A stretch of DNA of 64,000 nucleotides from Cellvibrionales bacterium (GCA_016713115.1 JADJPU010000001.1:744001-808000), one strand, 5' to 3'. Shown: positions 56,174 to 64,000, counted from the first letter of the stretch. Notes: generated by a model not told the origin, from the letters alone. Program-made: numbers and translations.

Positions 56174-57499
56174 CTATTTTGTTTTTCTTTTATAGCGCAC
56201 CGTCATCGGTGCCAAGGGTTTTACCGTCATGCCGCTGTGGTCATCCACATAAGAATCTTTGGAATGCGATAATTCAAAATCAAAATCCAGCAACAGCGTG
56301 GCGAAAATCGCCTTCAACTGCAAAATCGCAAAGGCATTGCCCGCACATTTGTGTCGCCCGCCACCAAACGCCATCCACGCAAACAAATGCTCCGGTTCTG
56401 GGCGATGCATGTCGAATTTTTCTGGCTCTGGAAACACTTCGGCAATTTTGTGCGCCACACCCGGCGACATCACCACGCGATAACCTTTCGGAATCACAAA
56501 ATCTTTGTAGGCGAAATCCTGCTCCACCACGCGAATCAGCGTTGACAGCGGCGGATGCACGCGCAGCACTTCGCGAATAAAGGCTTCCATTTTTGGCATG
56601 CCGCGCATGGCGTGATGCGACACTTCGCCGCCCTCCGCAAATACTGCGGCCAATTCCTGCTTCACTTCCTCCATAAATTGTGGATTCCGTAAAAATTCGA
56701 CCAATGTCCATGTTGCCGTGCCGGAACTGGTGTGGTGACCGGCAAACATCGTGGCGATTAACAAACCGGTAATTTCATGCGGCGACATGGTTGAGCCGTC
56801 GGTATAAGTCGCCGTCATAAAAGTATGTAACGCATCGGTGTATTCCTTGTCGGATGCGCGGCGCTTGGCGACAATTTCTTCCACCATTTCGCCCAAACGC
56901 GCACGCGCTTTATCGCGCGCGGCAAACTCCGGCAGCGGCAAATACGGATCAATAAACGCAATCGCAATGACCGCATGTTCTAAATCGCGGTACAGCGCGC
57001 TGAATTCATCGGTCATGTCGCGGCGAAACTCTACGCCGAGCAAACAACTGGTAGAGGTGTACAAAGTGAGGCGTACAAATTCGTCCACCATATCCAACTC
57101 GCCGCTTTCACCCCACTTATTCGTGAAGTCGCGCACTTCATCGGCAATCACTTGCGCGTAGGCTTTCATGTTTTGATAGCGCAACGCGTCCACTTGAATT
57201 TTTAATTGCTGCTTCAAGCGCTCCAGCGGCGTATCAAACAACACATCTTTGCCAAATACCGGCACCATGCCTTTGTAAGCGGCAGATTGCCCCAACACTT
57301 CATCCGGCGCGCGACACCAAGCTTCCTGCGCATCTGGCCCGCTCATCAACACATGCGGCTGCCCCATCAAATTGTATTCACCGACATCGCCGCATTCTTG
57401 CCGCACGCGCATCAAAAATTTGGGTTGATTAATTTGGTACTCGTCGTAGTGACCAGTTTCAGGTTTCGCACCACTGAGTCTTGGAATCGGTTTACTCAT
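56174..57499 (-). CDS. cyp51: Cytochrome P450, CYP51-like (sterol 14alpha-demethylase family)
   Basis: A 441-residue soluble P450. The CYP51 substrate motif is at residues 75-89 (AYKGMVPVFGKDVLFD, matching Y-x4-P-x-F-G-x2-V-x-F-D). The I-helix motif FAGHHTSSGTATW is at 252-264, ExxR at 310-313 and the haem loop FGGGRHKCAG with Cys385. By memory the sequence follows Mycobacterium CYP51 closely, including the tail SYVDDHSGM and VRYKRK. In fungi and animals CYP51 removes the 14alpha-methyl group of sterols; no sterol synthesis gene is seen here, so an imported sterol or triterpenoid is a likely substrate. There is no membrane anchor, as is usual in bacteria. It is coupled to the ferredoxin gene. 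Confidence 0.92.
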   Translation of the reverse strand: MSKPIPRLSGAKPETGHYDEYQINQPKFLMRVRQECGDVGEYNLMGQPHVLMSGPDAQEAWCRAPDEVLGQSAAYKGMVPVFGKDVLFDTPLERLKQQLKIQVDALRYQNMKAYAQVIADEVRDFTNKWGESGELDMVDEFVRLTLYTSTSCLLGVEFRRDMTDEFSALYRDLEHAVIAIAFIDPYLPLPEFAARDKARARLGEMVEEIVAKRRASDKEYTDALHTFMTATYTDGSTMSPHEITGLLIATMFAGHHTSSGTATWTLVEFLRNPQFMEEVKQELAAVFAEGGEVSHHAMRGMPKMEAFIREVLRVHPPLSTLIRVVEQDFAYKDFVIPKGYRVVMSPGVAHKIAEVFPEPEKFDMHRPEPEHLFAWMAFGGGRHKCAGNAFAILQLKAIFATLLLDFDFELSHSKDSYVDDHSGMTVKPLAPMTVRYKRKTK

Positions 57500-57517
57500 C
57501 GCGCATTCTCCAAAAAA

Positions 57518-58084
57518 TTACGCTTCACCAACGCTTTTTTTCAAATACGCCAAACGCGCTTCCAACATTATTATCATCATTTTGTTGCGCTCTTGTCTGC
57601 GCTCCATTGCCAAATCACTCAACGCACCTTTGTCTGCGCATTGATCAATAAACTCCATGGTTTTGCCAAAATCGTAAAAATCGCGCTGCTCACACCATTG
57701 ATGGTTGCCGCCGTATTTGAACCACGATGCACCAATTACGCGCATCGGTGAACCATCTGCATTTTTTAATGCCTTGCCACTGCCATCTTTGGGCGGCGTT
57801 TGCCACCACCAGCAAAATGCTTCGCCTTTTTTCTCGTCGATGACAATTTTCTCGTACGGATATGTCCAGCCCGCGTAAGGATCCATCGCGTCGCCCACGC
57901 AAGTGGCGCGAATGTTTTCACGACCGCGCGCTTCGTACAGGCCGCTGGGAATATCCCAAGCGTAGTAGCAATCTTCGGTGTAGCAATCCGCCAAGCAGCG
58001 CCAATCGCCCGTGGCTTCTGCCTTCTCATTGGCTTGCAGCCAGATGTCCATGGTTTTTTCCAATTCTGCGCGCGAATAAGTCAT
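57518..58084 (-). CDS. NTF2-like (SnoaL-type) protein
   Basis: A 188-residue protein. The ATG at 58084 follows AGGAG; the longer frame crosses the operator. The start MTYSRAELEKTMDIWLQANE and the core (DWRCLADCYTEDCYYAWDIP, NIRATCVGDAMDPYAGW) look like the cone-shaped NTF2 fold of SnoaL cyclases, ketosteroid isomerase relatives and scaffolding proteins. Trp- and Cys-rich segments (AFCWWWQTP, QWCEQRDFYDF) are unusual. It could isomerise or bind the P450 product; function unproven. First gene of the P450 operon. Confidence 0.8.
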   Translation of the reverse strand: MTYSRAELEKTMDIWLQANEKAEATGDWRCLADCYTEDCYYAWDIPSGLYEARGRENIRATCVGDAMDPYAGWTYPYEKIVIDEKKGEAFCWWWQTPPKDGSGKALKNADGSPMRVIGASWFKYGGNHQWCEQRDFYDFGKTMEFIDQCADKGALSDLAMERRQERNKMMIIMLEARLAYLKKSVGEA

Positions 58085-58102
58085 AGCTCTCTCCTGTGGA
58101 AG

Positions 58103-58130
58103 TAAAATTATAGTACGCGCTATAATTTTA
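58103..58130. promoter_or_regulatory. Perfect 11-bp inverted repeat, probable TetR operator
   Basis: TAAAATTATAG (58103-58113) and CTATAATTTTA (58120-58130) flank TACGCG. The 28-base site lies between the divergent tetR and P450-operon start codons, inside the promoter of the operon (TTGACA just outside it). A dimeric TetR-type repressor would block both promoters. Confidence 0.8.
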
Positions 58131-58137
58131 TTGTCAA
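58107..58137 (-). promoter_or_regulatory. Candidate promoter of the CYP51 operon
   Basis: On the minus strand TTGACA (58137-58132) is followed by TACTAT 16 bases on (58115-58110) or TATAAT 19 bases on (58112-58107). The start codon is at 58084. The palindrome overlaps the spacer and -10. Confidence 0.6.
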
Positions 58138-58167
58138 CGCAGCACACACCCGACAGGACTACGAGGA

Positions 58168-58776
58168 ATGACCGATAAAGCCGTTTCACGCACCAGTGAA
58201 AAAACGCGCCAGACGGTGCTCGACGCCGCCATCCACTGCCTCGCCAGCGAGGGCTACCACCGCGCCACCAGCAACCGCATCGCGCGCCAAGCCGGTTTGA
58301 GTTGGGGGGTGATTCAGTACCATTTTGGCGATCGCGCCGGCATTTACCGCGCGGTGCTGGACAGCATCATCGCCGCCTACATCACCGAATTAGATCAACT
58401 GGCTCAGAGCGGCGCCGGAAAAAGCGTGCACGAGCGCCTGCAACTGCTGACTAAGCGCGCCTGGCAGTTGCTCAACCATCCCGCCTACCTCGCCACCATG
58501 GAGCTGCTGCTTAACCTCAACCGCGACCCCGAACTCGCGCTGAACACCAACCCTTATGTCAAACGCTGGTCGGCGCGCGTGGGCGCTTTATGGCAGAGCA
58601 TTTTTCCCGAGTTTCCGATCGATCACGCCGGCAGCGCCGCGGCGCGGCAGATTTTCTTCGCTGCCATGCGCGGCTTTGTCGATAATCGTTTGATCGGTCA
58701 GTGGCCAAAACGCAAAGTGCCGGAAGGCGTGTTTAGCGCACTGGTAACTGCGTGTGAGAGTTTATTGACGCAGTAA
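58168..58776 (+). CDS. TetR-family transcriptional regulator
   Basis: A 202-residue regulator, divergent from the P450 operon. The N-terminal helix-turn-helix (TRQTVLDAAIHCLASEGYHRATSNRIARQAGLSWGVIQYHF-type arrangement, about residues 13-53) is followed by a helical ligand-binding domain. TetR members such as KstR control steroid genes and respond to acyl-CoA or steroid ligands; whether this one does is inferred from location. It probably represses the P450 operon and itself through the 58103-58130 palindrome. Confidence 0.92.
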   Translation: MTDKAVSRTSEKTRQTVLDAAIHCLASEGYHRATSNRIARQAGLSWGVIQYHFGDRAGIYRAVLDSIIAAYITELDQLAQSGAGKSVHERLQLLTKRAWQLLNHPAYLATMELLLNLNRDPELALNTNPYVKRWSARVGALWQSIFPEFPIDHAGSAAARQIFFAAMRGFVDNRLIGQWPKRKVPEGVFSALVTACESLLTQ

Positions 58777-58783
58777 GGCCGAC

Positions 58784-59530
58784 TCAGCGCTGCGATACGC
58801 GCTGCACTTCCGCTTCTATCCACTGCTCGGCGCGCGTCATTAGAGTTTTGCTATCTGTGTTTTCTGCTGGCAGCGGCGCGCCGATCACCACGGTAATCAA
58901 GCCCGGATATTTGATAAATTGTTTACTCGGCCAACACTCACCGGCGTTGTGTGCCACCGGCAGCAGTGGCACGCCGGCTTTCAGCGCGAGATCGGCACCG
59001 CTGCGCGCATAGCGCCCCACTTTGCCCACGGCGGTGCGCGTACCTTCAGGGAAAATCAACACGCAAATACCTTCCGCCAAACGCGAACGCCCTGCTTCGA
59101 TAATGTATTTCAACGCTTCGCGCTGCGCGCTGCGATTAATCGCAATGGGTTTCACCGTCGCCAAGCCCCAACCGAACAGCGGAATTTGCAACAACTCTTG
59201 TTTTAAAATTGTGCACACCGGCGCAAACGGCAATTGCAGAAAAAAAGTTTCCCATTCGCTTTGGTGTTTTGCCACGATCACATAAGGGCGCGCAGGAATA
59301 TTTTCCAACCCTTCCACGCGATAGCGCACACCACAAGTGAGGCGCAGCCACACAATCACGCTGCGATTCCACACATTGATATAAAACACGCAAGCGCGAT
59401 AGCCCAACCACCTTACGAACAGCGGCGTAGTGATACCAAAAAACAGCGTGAGCACGGCGTAACCGAGATAAAAAAATACCGAACGCGCCGCGCAGAGCAC
59501 ACGAAAAGCTGCACTTTTAGTATTCGTCAT
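58784..59530 (-). CDS. 1-acyl-sn-glycerol-3-phosphate acyltransferase (PlsC-like)
   Basis: A 248-residue membrane-associated acyltransferase starting at ATG 59530, overlapping the gmhB 3' end. A hydrophobic N-terminal segment (YLGYAVLTLFFGITTPLFV) is followed by the active site AKHQSEWETFF, a His-x4-Glu form of the usual His-x4-Asp. FPEGTRT and VPLLPVAHNAG complete the substrate pocket. It makes phosphatidic acid or a related lysophospholipid product. It belongs to the glyQ-glyS-gmhB-plsC set. Confidence 0.88.
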   Translation of the reverse strand: MTNTKSAAFRVLCAARSVFFYLGYAVLTLFFGITTPLFVRWLGYRACVFYINVWNRSVIVWLRLTCGVRYRVEGLENIPARPYVIVAKHQSEWETFFLQLPFAPVCTILKQELLQIPLFGWGLATVKPIAINRSAQREALKYIIEAGRSRLAEGICVLIFPEGTRTAVGKVGRYARSGADLALKAGVPLLPVAHNAGECWPSKQFIKYPGLITVVIGAPLPAENTDSKTLMTRAEQWIEAEVQRVSQR

Positions 59531-60110
59531 CGAGCCACTCCTGCACGATGTCGCGCGGAGTTTGCGCAATTAAATAGCTCGCCGCTTCGCTCAGATTGTC
59601 GAACACTTCTACGCCGTCAAATTCACCGCTGTCATCGTCGAGCATTTTCTTTTCTGTTTTTTCGCCTTTGCCCGTGCGCACCAACACCGGAATACAGCCG
59701 CGCGCCATACCCGCTTGTAAATCGCGCAAGCTATCGCCCACCACGAATGAACCGTCCAAATCACAGCCGAGTGTGTTGGCAATTTGATCGAACAGGCCTG
59801 ACTGCGGTTTGCGGCAATCGCACAAATCTTCCGGCTTGTGCGGACACCAAGCTATCGTCGCAATATCGCCGCCCGCTTCCTGCACCAATCCCAATAAATG
59901 CTCGTGCATGGCACCCAGCGCGTCTTCTGTAATCAAACCGCGACCGATGCCGGATTGATTGGTCGCAATCGCCACCGTAAAACCGTGCTCACACAGGCGC
60001 GCTATTGCGTCGATGCTGCCGTCTATCGGAATCCACTCATCCAGTGTTTTGACAAAGGCATCGGAATCTTCGTTGATTACGCCATCGCGATCGAGTATCA
60101 CCAGTTTCAT
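59517..60110 (-). CDS. gmhB: D-glycero-beta-D-manno-heptose-1,7-bisphosphate 7-phosphatase GmhB
   Basis: A 197-residue HAD phosphatase of LPS heptose synthesis. The catalytic Asp pair is in LDRDGVINED, motif II in ATNQSGIGRG, and the zinc-binding CPHKPEDLCDCRKP distinguishes GmhB. Motif IV is VVGDSLRDLQAG. An acidic insertion (MLDDDSGEFDGVE) near residue 160 is a little long for the family. Its start overlaps the glyS stop by four bases. Confidence 0.94.
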   Translation of the reverse strand: MKLVILDRDGVINEDSDAFVKTLDEWIPIDGSIDAIARLCEHGFTVAIATNQSGIGRGLITEDALGAMHEHLLGLVQEAGGDIATIAWCPHKPEDLCDCRKPQSGLFDQIANTLGCDLDGSFVVGDSLRDLQAGMARGCIPVLVRTGKGEKTEKKMLDDDSGEFDGVEVFDNLSEAASYLIAQTPRDIVQEWLDDEY

Positions 60111-62209
60111 TTTTTATCCGGCACCAACTGAGAAATATCGGCCACTTGTAAAAACAGTGCGCGCAATTGTGCGAGCAGAGCCAAGCGATTATTGCGCAGC
60201 GCCGCATCATCCGCCATCACCATCACGCCATCAAAAAATGCATCCACTGGCTCGCGCAAACTCGCCAAGGCGGACAGCGTGCCGCTGTAATCGCGCTGCG
60301 CAAACAGGGGGGCGACTTGCTGCTGTTTTTCTGCCAACGCAGCGGCCAAAGTTTTTTCCGCAGCTTCTTGCAACAACGCAGTATCAACCGTAGAAGACAC
60401 AGCTACATCGGCTGCAGACTTATTGAGAATATTCGATACACGCTTGTTCGCCGCCGCCAAACTCGCCGCTTCCGGCAACTGGGTGAAGTGATGCACGGCC
60501 AGTACGCGCTGCTGAATATCCAGCGGCACAGATAATTGTTTCGCGGCTACTGCATTAAAAGTTTCGGCACTGATCTTGTCATCGAGACAAAGAGCGCGCA
60601 TACGCTCAATGATGTAATCCAGCACTTGATTTTGCACATCGGCATTTTTTAGCGACACAGAAAAGTTGCTGTGCGCAGCGGCAATCACATCGCGCAAATC
60701 AATATTTAAGCCGCGCTGCAACAGAATTTGCAACACGCCGATACTGGCGCGGCGCAGCGCAAACGGGTCTTTCGAGCCGGAGGGAATTTGTCCGATGCCA
60801 AAAATACCCACCAAGGTATCCAAGCGATCAGCCAGCGCCAGCGCGCAGCCTGTCAGTGTTTGCGGCACGGCATCACCGGCAAACTTGGGCAGATACTGCT
60901 CTTGCATAGCGGCCGCCACTTCGGCGGGTTCGCCATCGTGCTGCGCGTAATAACTACCGGCGATGCCTTGCATGGTGTCGAACTCTTGCACCATGTTGGA
61001 CACCAAATCGCATTTGCTCAATGCACCGGCGCGCTGCGCCCACACCTCATTGCCGCCAATTTTTTCCGCAATATAGGCGGCGAGTTTGGCAACGCGCTCG
61101 CTTTTATCAAACAGCGTGCCCAGTTCCGCCTGAAACACGATCGTTTTTAGTTTTTCGCGGCGACCTGCCAGCGGTGTTTTCAAATCGGTATTAAAAAAGA
61201 AAGCGGCATCAGATAAGCGCGGGCGTATCACACGCTCGTTGCCGTCTATCACTTTTTCTGGCGCCGTGCTTTCAATATTCGACACCGTAATGAAGTGCGG
61301 CAGCAATTTTCCATTCGCATCCACCACATGAAAATATTTTTGGTGTTCGCTCATGGAGGAGATCAGCGCCTCTTGCGGCACTTGCAAAAAACGCTGCTCG
61401 AATTTCCCAGCTAGCGCCACAGGCCATTCCACTAAAGCGGTGACTTCATCGAGCAAGTCGCGCTCAATCACCGCTTTGCCACCCAAAGATTCAGCCAGTT
61501 TTTCGACTTGCGCAACAATCTTGTCGCGCCGTACTTTGAAACAGGGTTCAACAAAATGGTTGCGCAGCACGGCGGAATAGTCAGATGGTTTAGCAAGTGT
61601 CAATTCACCTGCCGCGTGAAAGCGATGACCGCGCGTATTGCGCCCCGCTTTTTGCTCTAGGATTTCACAATCAACTACTTCACTGCCGTACAACATCACC
61701 AGCCAATGCACAGGCCGCACAAACTCTGCGCGGCGCGCACCCCAGCGCATGCGTTTCGGTATCGGCAATTCTTGCAGCGCTTTTTCTACCAGCGCCGGCA
61801 GCAATTCCACCGCACTGCGACCTTTTTCTGTGGCGCGAAATACCAAGCGTTCGCCTTTCTCAGAAGGCGCGCGCTCTAATTGTTCTAGCGTCACGCCATT
61901 GCTTTTGGCAAAACCCTGTGCAGCGGGTGAAGGCGTGCCATCCGCAGCAAATGCCTGCGCTACAAACGGCCCTTGCTTTTCCACCGCGCGGTCAGCTTGT
62001 GCAGCCACTAAATCTGAGAGCAGCACCGCCAAACGGCGCGGGCTGGCATAAATGCGCGCCTCTGCTCGGTTATGCGCTAAACCAGCGGCATCTAACTCGC
62101 GATACAGCGTGCTGGAAAAACTTTTCAACAAATGTTTCAACGCTTTGGGTGGCAATTCTTCCGTGCCAATTTCAACCAAAAAATCATTTACAGGAGGATG
62201 ATTGGACAT
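60107..62209 (-). CDS. glyS: Glycyl-tRNA synthetase beta subunit
   Basis: The 700-residue tRNA-binding subunit of the alpha2beta2 glycyl-tRNA synthetase (E. coli 689). The typical N-terminus is FLVEIGTEELPPKALKHL, and central blocks are KRMRWGARRAEFVRPVHWLV and SSMSEHQKYFHVVDANGKL. A DALR anticodon-binding domain is near the end. It overlaps glyQ (TAATG) and gmhB (ATGA), so all three are translationally coupled. Confidence 0.97.
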   Translation of the reverse strand: MSNHPPVNDFLVEIGTEELPPKALKHLLKSFSSTLYRELDAAGLAHNRAEARIYASPRRLAVLLSDLVAAQADRAVEKQGPFVAQAFAADGTPSPAAQGFAKSNGVTLEQLERAPSEKGERLVFRATEKGRSAVELLPALVEKALQELPIPKRMRWGARRAEFVRPVHWLVMLYGSEVVDCEILEQKAGRNTRGHRFHAAGELTLAKPSDYSAVLRNHFVEPCFKVRRDKIVAQVEKLAESLGGKAVIERDLLDEVTALVEWPVALAGKFEQRFLQVPQEALISSMSEHQKYFHVVDANGKLLPHFITVSNIESTAPEKVIDGNERVIRPRLSDAAFFFNTDLKTPLAGRREKLKTIVFQAELGTLFDKSERVAKLAAYIAEKIGGNEVWAQRAGALSKCDLVSNMVQEFDTMQGIAGSYYAQHDGEPAEVAAAMQEQYLPKFAGDAVPQTLTGCALALADRLDTLVGIFGIGQIPSGSKDPFALRRASIGVLQILLQRGLNIDLRDVIAAAHSNFSVSLKNADVQNQVLDYIIERMRALCLDDKISAETFNAVAAKQLSVPLDIQQRVLAVHHFTQLPEAASLAAANKRVSNILNKSAADVAVSSTVDTALLQEAAEKTLAAALAEKQQQVAPLFAQRDYSGTLSALASLREPVDAFFDGVMVMADDAALRNNRLALLAQLRALFLQVADISQLVPDKK

Positions 62210-63189
62210 TACTGCTCTCCTGTTTTTTGCTGGCTGGCAACGCGCGCCAACACTTCGTCGCGCAAGGCACTGGGTGCCAAAGGAAATTGCAGCGCCAAAC
62301 GCGCATCAAAATACGCCTGCGCGACTGCCCTTGCGAGCGTGCGCACACGCAAAATATAACGCTGCCTTTCTGTCACCGAAATCGCATGGCGCGCATCCAA
62401 TAAATTAAACGCATGCGAGGCTTTCATAACCATTTCATACGCCGGTAATGGCAGTTTTTCCGCCATCAAGCGCTGCGACTCTGCTTCGTACACATCAAAA
62501 CACTGAAACAGAAAATCCACATTGGCCTGTTCAAAATTGAAGTGCGACATTTCCACTTCATTTTGATGAAACACATCACCGTAAGTGACCGGCTTGCCCT
62601 GCGGATCTATCGTCCACACCAAATCAAAAATGGAATCCACGCCTTGCAGATACATCGCAATGCGTTCCAAGCCGTAAGTGATTTCGCCAGTCACAGGGAA
62701 ACATTCCAAACCGCCCACTTGTTGAAAATAAGTGAACTGCGTGACTTCCATGCCGTTCAACCACACTTCCCAGCCAAGCCCCCACGCGCCCAGCGTAGGT
62801 GATTCCCAGTTGTCCTCCACAAAGCGCACATCGTGCACTGTGGTATCGATGCCCAACATATTTAAGGAGTCGAGATACAGCTGTTGGATATTGTCCGGCG
62901 ACGGCTTTAACACCACTTGAAATTGATAATAGTGCTGAAGGCGATTCGGGTTTTCGCCGTAGCGGCCATCCGCTGGACGGCGGCAGGGCTGCACATACGC
63001 GGCATTCCATGTTTCCGGGCCGATGGCGCGCAAAAAAGTGGCAGGATGAAAAGTGCCAGCGCCCACCTCCATGTCCAGTGGCTGCAGCACGACACAGCCA
63101 CAGCTGGCCCAGTATTGTTGCAGGGCGAGAATCAGCCCTTGGAAGGTGGAGACATCTGGTTTCGCGGTGCTCACAACAACGGTATCCAA
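62209..63189 (-). CDS. glyQ: Glycyl-tRNA synthetase alpha subunit
   Basis: The catalytic class II subunit, 326 residues (E. coli 303). It has DVSTFQGLILALQQYWASCG, the motif 2 region HPATFLRAIGPETWNAAYVQ, RPADGRYGENPNRLQHYYQ, and the motif 3 part ITYGLERIAMYLQGVDSIFD. The first about ten residues (MDTVVVSTAK) extend beyond the E. coli start. It is first in glyQ-glyS-gmhB-plsC. A cold-shock gene with its own terminator lies upstream. Confidence 0.97.
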   Translation of the reverse strand: MDTVVVSTAKPDVSTFQGLILALQQYWASCGCVVLQPLDMEVGAGTFHPATFLRAIGPETWNAAYVQPCRRPADGRYGENPNRLQHYYQFQVVLKPSPDNIQQLYLDSLNMLGIDTTVHDVRFVEDNWESPTLGAWGLGWEVWLNGMEVTQFTYFQQVGGLECFPVTGEITYGLERIAMYLQGVDSIFDLVWTIDPQGKPVTYGDVFHQNEVEMSHFNFEQANVDFLFQCFDVYEAESQRLMAEKLPLPAYEMVMKASHAFNLLDARHAISVTERQRYILRVRTLARAVAQAYFDARLALQFPLAPSALRDEVLARVASQQKTGEQ

Positions 63190-63224
63190 TACAGTTTTTC
63201 AGGTGCTGCATTATATACAGGCAT

Positions 63225-63255
63225 AAAAAAAGCCGCCTGCGAGGGCGGCTCTTTT
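63225..63255 (-). terminator. Rho-independent terminator of the cold-shock gene
   Basis: GCCGCC (63232-63237) pairs with GGCGGC (63244-63249) around a 6-base loop; on the minus strand a run of seven T follows. It separates csp from glyQ. Confidence 0.88.
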
Positions 63256-63270
63256 ACAACGGCGGAGCGA

Positions 63271-63480
63271 TTAGATCGCTTGTACGTTGCTGGCCTGTGG
63301 GCCTTTTTGACCTTGAGTCACTTCAAAGCTAACGCGCTGACCTTCAGCGAGTGTTTTGAAGCCTGAGCCTTGGATGGCGCTGAAATGTACGAATACATCT
63401 TTGCCATTGTCTTGCTCGATAAAGCCGAAGCCTTTGCTTTCGTTGAACCATTTGACCTTGCCAGTAGCTTGGTTAGACAT
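63271..63480 (-). CDS. CspA-family cold-shock protein
   Basis: A 69-residue single-strand nucleic-acid-binding protein with the OB fold. It has VKWFNESKGFGFIEQDN (RNP1 KGFGFI) and VFVHFSAI (RNP2). It acts as an RNA chaperone. The 204 bases between this gene and the carbonic anhydrase gene are large enough for the long structured leader found on many csp mRNAs. No open reading frame of merit lies in that gap. Confidence 0.96.
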   Translation of the reverse strand: MSNQATGKVKWFNESKGFGFIEQDNGKDVFVHFSAIQGSGFKTLAEGQRVSFEVTQGQKGPQASNVQAI

Positions 63481-63632
63481 TTTCTTAACTCCCGGGTGTA
63501 ACCCAGATAAATGGAAATTGCCCGCAGAGCGGACGGTTTATCTGAAAATCCAGCACTTACTCGGGAAGAACCAAGCGGTACTACTTAAAGGGCCATCGGT
63601 ATTTCTGGTGGTAACTAGTTTTCAGTGGCTCC

Positions 63633-63660
63633 AGTGTATGCAGTTGACTTTAGATGTAAA
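63633..63660 (-). promoter_or_regulatory. Candidate promoter of the cold-shock gene
   Basis: On the minus strand TTTACA (63660-63655) and TACACT (63638-63633) are 16 bases apart, about 150 bases before the csp start. That would leave a long 5' leader. Moderate match to sigma-70 consensus. Confidence 0.3.
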
Positions 63661-63684
63661 GCCTTTTTTACGCACCAAACTGGC

Positions 63685-64000
63685 TCAACTGGGCTGCTCA
63701 CCACCCAGTTCGGAGCCGACGCGGTAGATGTCATCCAACTGTTCTTTTCCCGTGATGCACACATTCAAGTCTTTCAGCCAACCGTTGCGCAGGGAGTAAA
63801 TCCAGCCGTGCACCGCCAATTCCTGTCCACGATCCCAAGCATCCTGCACGATAGTGGTGGAGCACACATTATTCACCTGCTCCACCACATTCAATTCACA
63901 CAGCAAATTCACGCGCTGCTCTTCATCGGCAATCGCTTCCAATTTTTCATGATGTTGACGATAAATATCTTTGATATTGCGCAGCCAGTTATCAATCAAA
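63685..64000 (-). CDS. Beta-class carbonic anhydrase, C-terminal part
   Basis: The frame enters from the right edge and stops at 63685, giving about 105 C-terminal residues. IDNWLRNIKDIYRQHHEKL, CELNVVEQVNNVCSTTIVQDAW and LAVHGWIYSLRNGWLKDLNV are typical of the Can/CynT type, which interconverts CO2 and bicarbonate. The zinc ligands (Cys-x-His and Cys) lie mostly upstream, outside the window. The start codon is not visible. Confidence 0.88.
   Translation of the reverse strand, partial: LIDNWLRNIKDIYRQHHEKLEAIADEEQRVNLLCELNVVEQVNNVCSTTIVQDAWDRGQELAVHGWIYSLRNGWLKDLNVCITGKEQLDDIYRVGSELGGEQPS

Noticed and set aside
61597..62403. 268-codon plus-strand ORF opposite glyS/glyQ
   Set aside because: Shadow of the well-supported glyS frame, with no recognisable domain.

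Overview
The window is a dense stretch of a gammaproteobacterial chromosome with moderate GC. Several gene orders point there: argS followed by a SPOR-domain gene, lolB-ispE-tRNA-Gln-prs-rplY-pth-ychF, glnA-DUF4124-ntrB-ntrC, secB-grxC-rhodanese, and glyQ-glyS-gmhB-plsC. A marine or freshwater Cellvibrionales/OMG-like lineage is a reasonable guess, but the sequence alone does not fix it. No insertion sequence, prophage, CRISPR array or rRNA is visible, and no gene-free stretch exceeds about 300 bases.

Layout. 1-5.4 kb: SPOR protein (cut by the left edge), argS, a nucleotidyltransferase-glycosyltransferase fusion, and an ABC-F ATPase broken by an internal stop. 5.5-11.7 kb: a DUF808 membrane protein and the nitrogen block ntrC, ntrB (frameshifted), DUF4124 protein and glnA. 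A sigma-54 box and an NtrC site lie upstream of glnA. 11.7-20.1 kb: thiI, a three-gene metal-chelate ABC importer, a phosphoethanolamine-transferase-like enzyme, a PhyH oxygenase, a phosphopantetheinyl transferase and CorA. 20.1-27.7 kb: lolB, ispE (whose stop lies inside tRNA-Gln), prs, rplY, pth, ychF, a DUF805 protein and acs. 27.7-32.5 kb: divergent luxR and luxI, then a large secreted protein with thrombospondin-3 and FG-GAP repeats. 32.5-38.8 kb: metK, an ArsR-methyltransferase fusion with a palindromic operator, secB, grxC, a cysteine-less rhodanese, a ParD/ParE-like pair, an RlmI-like methyltransferase, a GST and a VOC protein.

38.8-49.3 kb is a single-direction beta-oxidation cluster: two MaoC hydratases, four acyl-CoA dehydrogenase genes in two pairs, two thiolases, two SDRs and a VOC protein. 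Each pair consists of a subunit with the FAD-site motif and a subunit with the catalytic Glu. That is the arrangement of the heterotetrameric dehydrogenases of actinobacterial steroid catabolism, and both SDRs resemble steroid-catabolic dehydrogenases. ribBA and priA follow. Facing this cluster, at 52.6-58.1 kb, is a six-gene operon encoding an NTF2-like protein, a CYP51-type P450, its 3Fe-4S ferredoxin, an extended SDR, a luciferase-like flavoenzyme and a DUF1329 protein. It diverges from a tetR gene across a perfect 11-bp inverted repeat that lies inside the promoter. Together these two blocks look like a regulated sterol- or isoprenoid-processing system and are the most interesting part of the window.

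58.8-64 kb: plsC-like gene, gmhB, glyS, glyQ, a cold-shock gene and the C-terminal part of a beta-carbonic anhydrase (cut by the right edge).

Four conserved genes (ABC-F, ntrB, one acyl-CoA dehydrogenase, one thiolase) are each broken by a single-base-scale lesion while the rest of their frames look intact. Read errors in the assembly are at least as likely as real pseudogenes.
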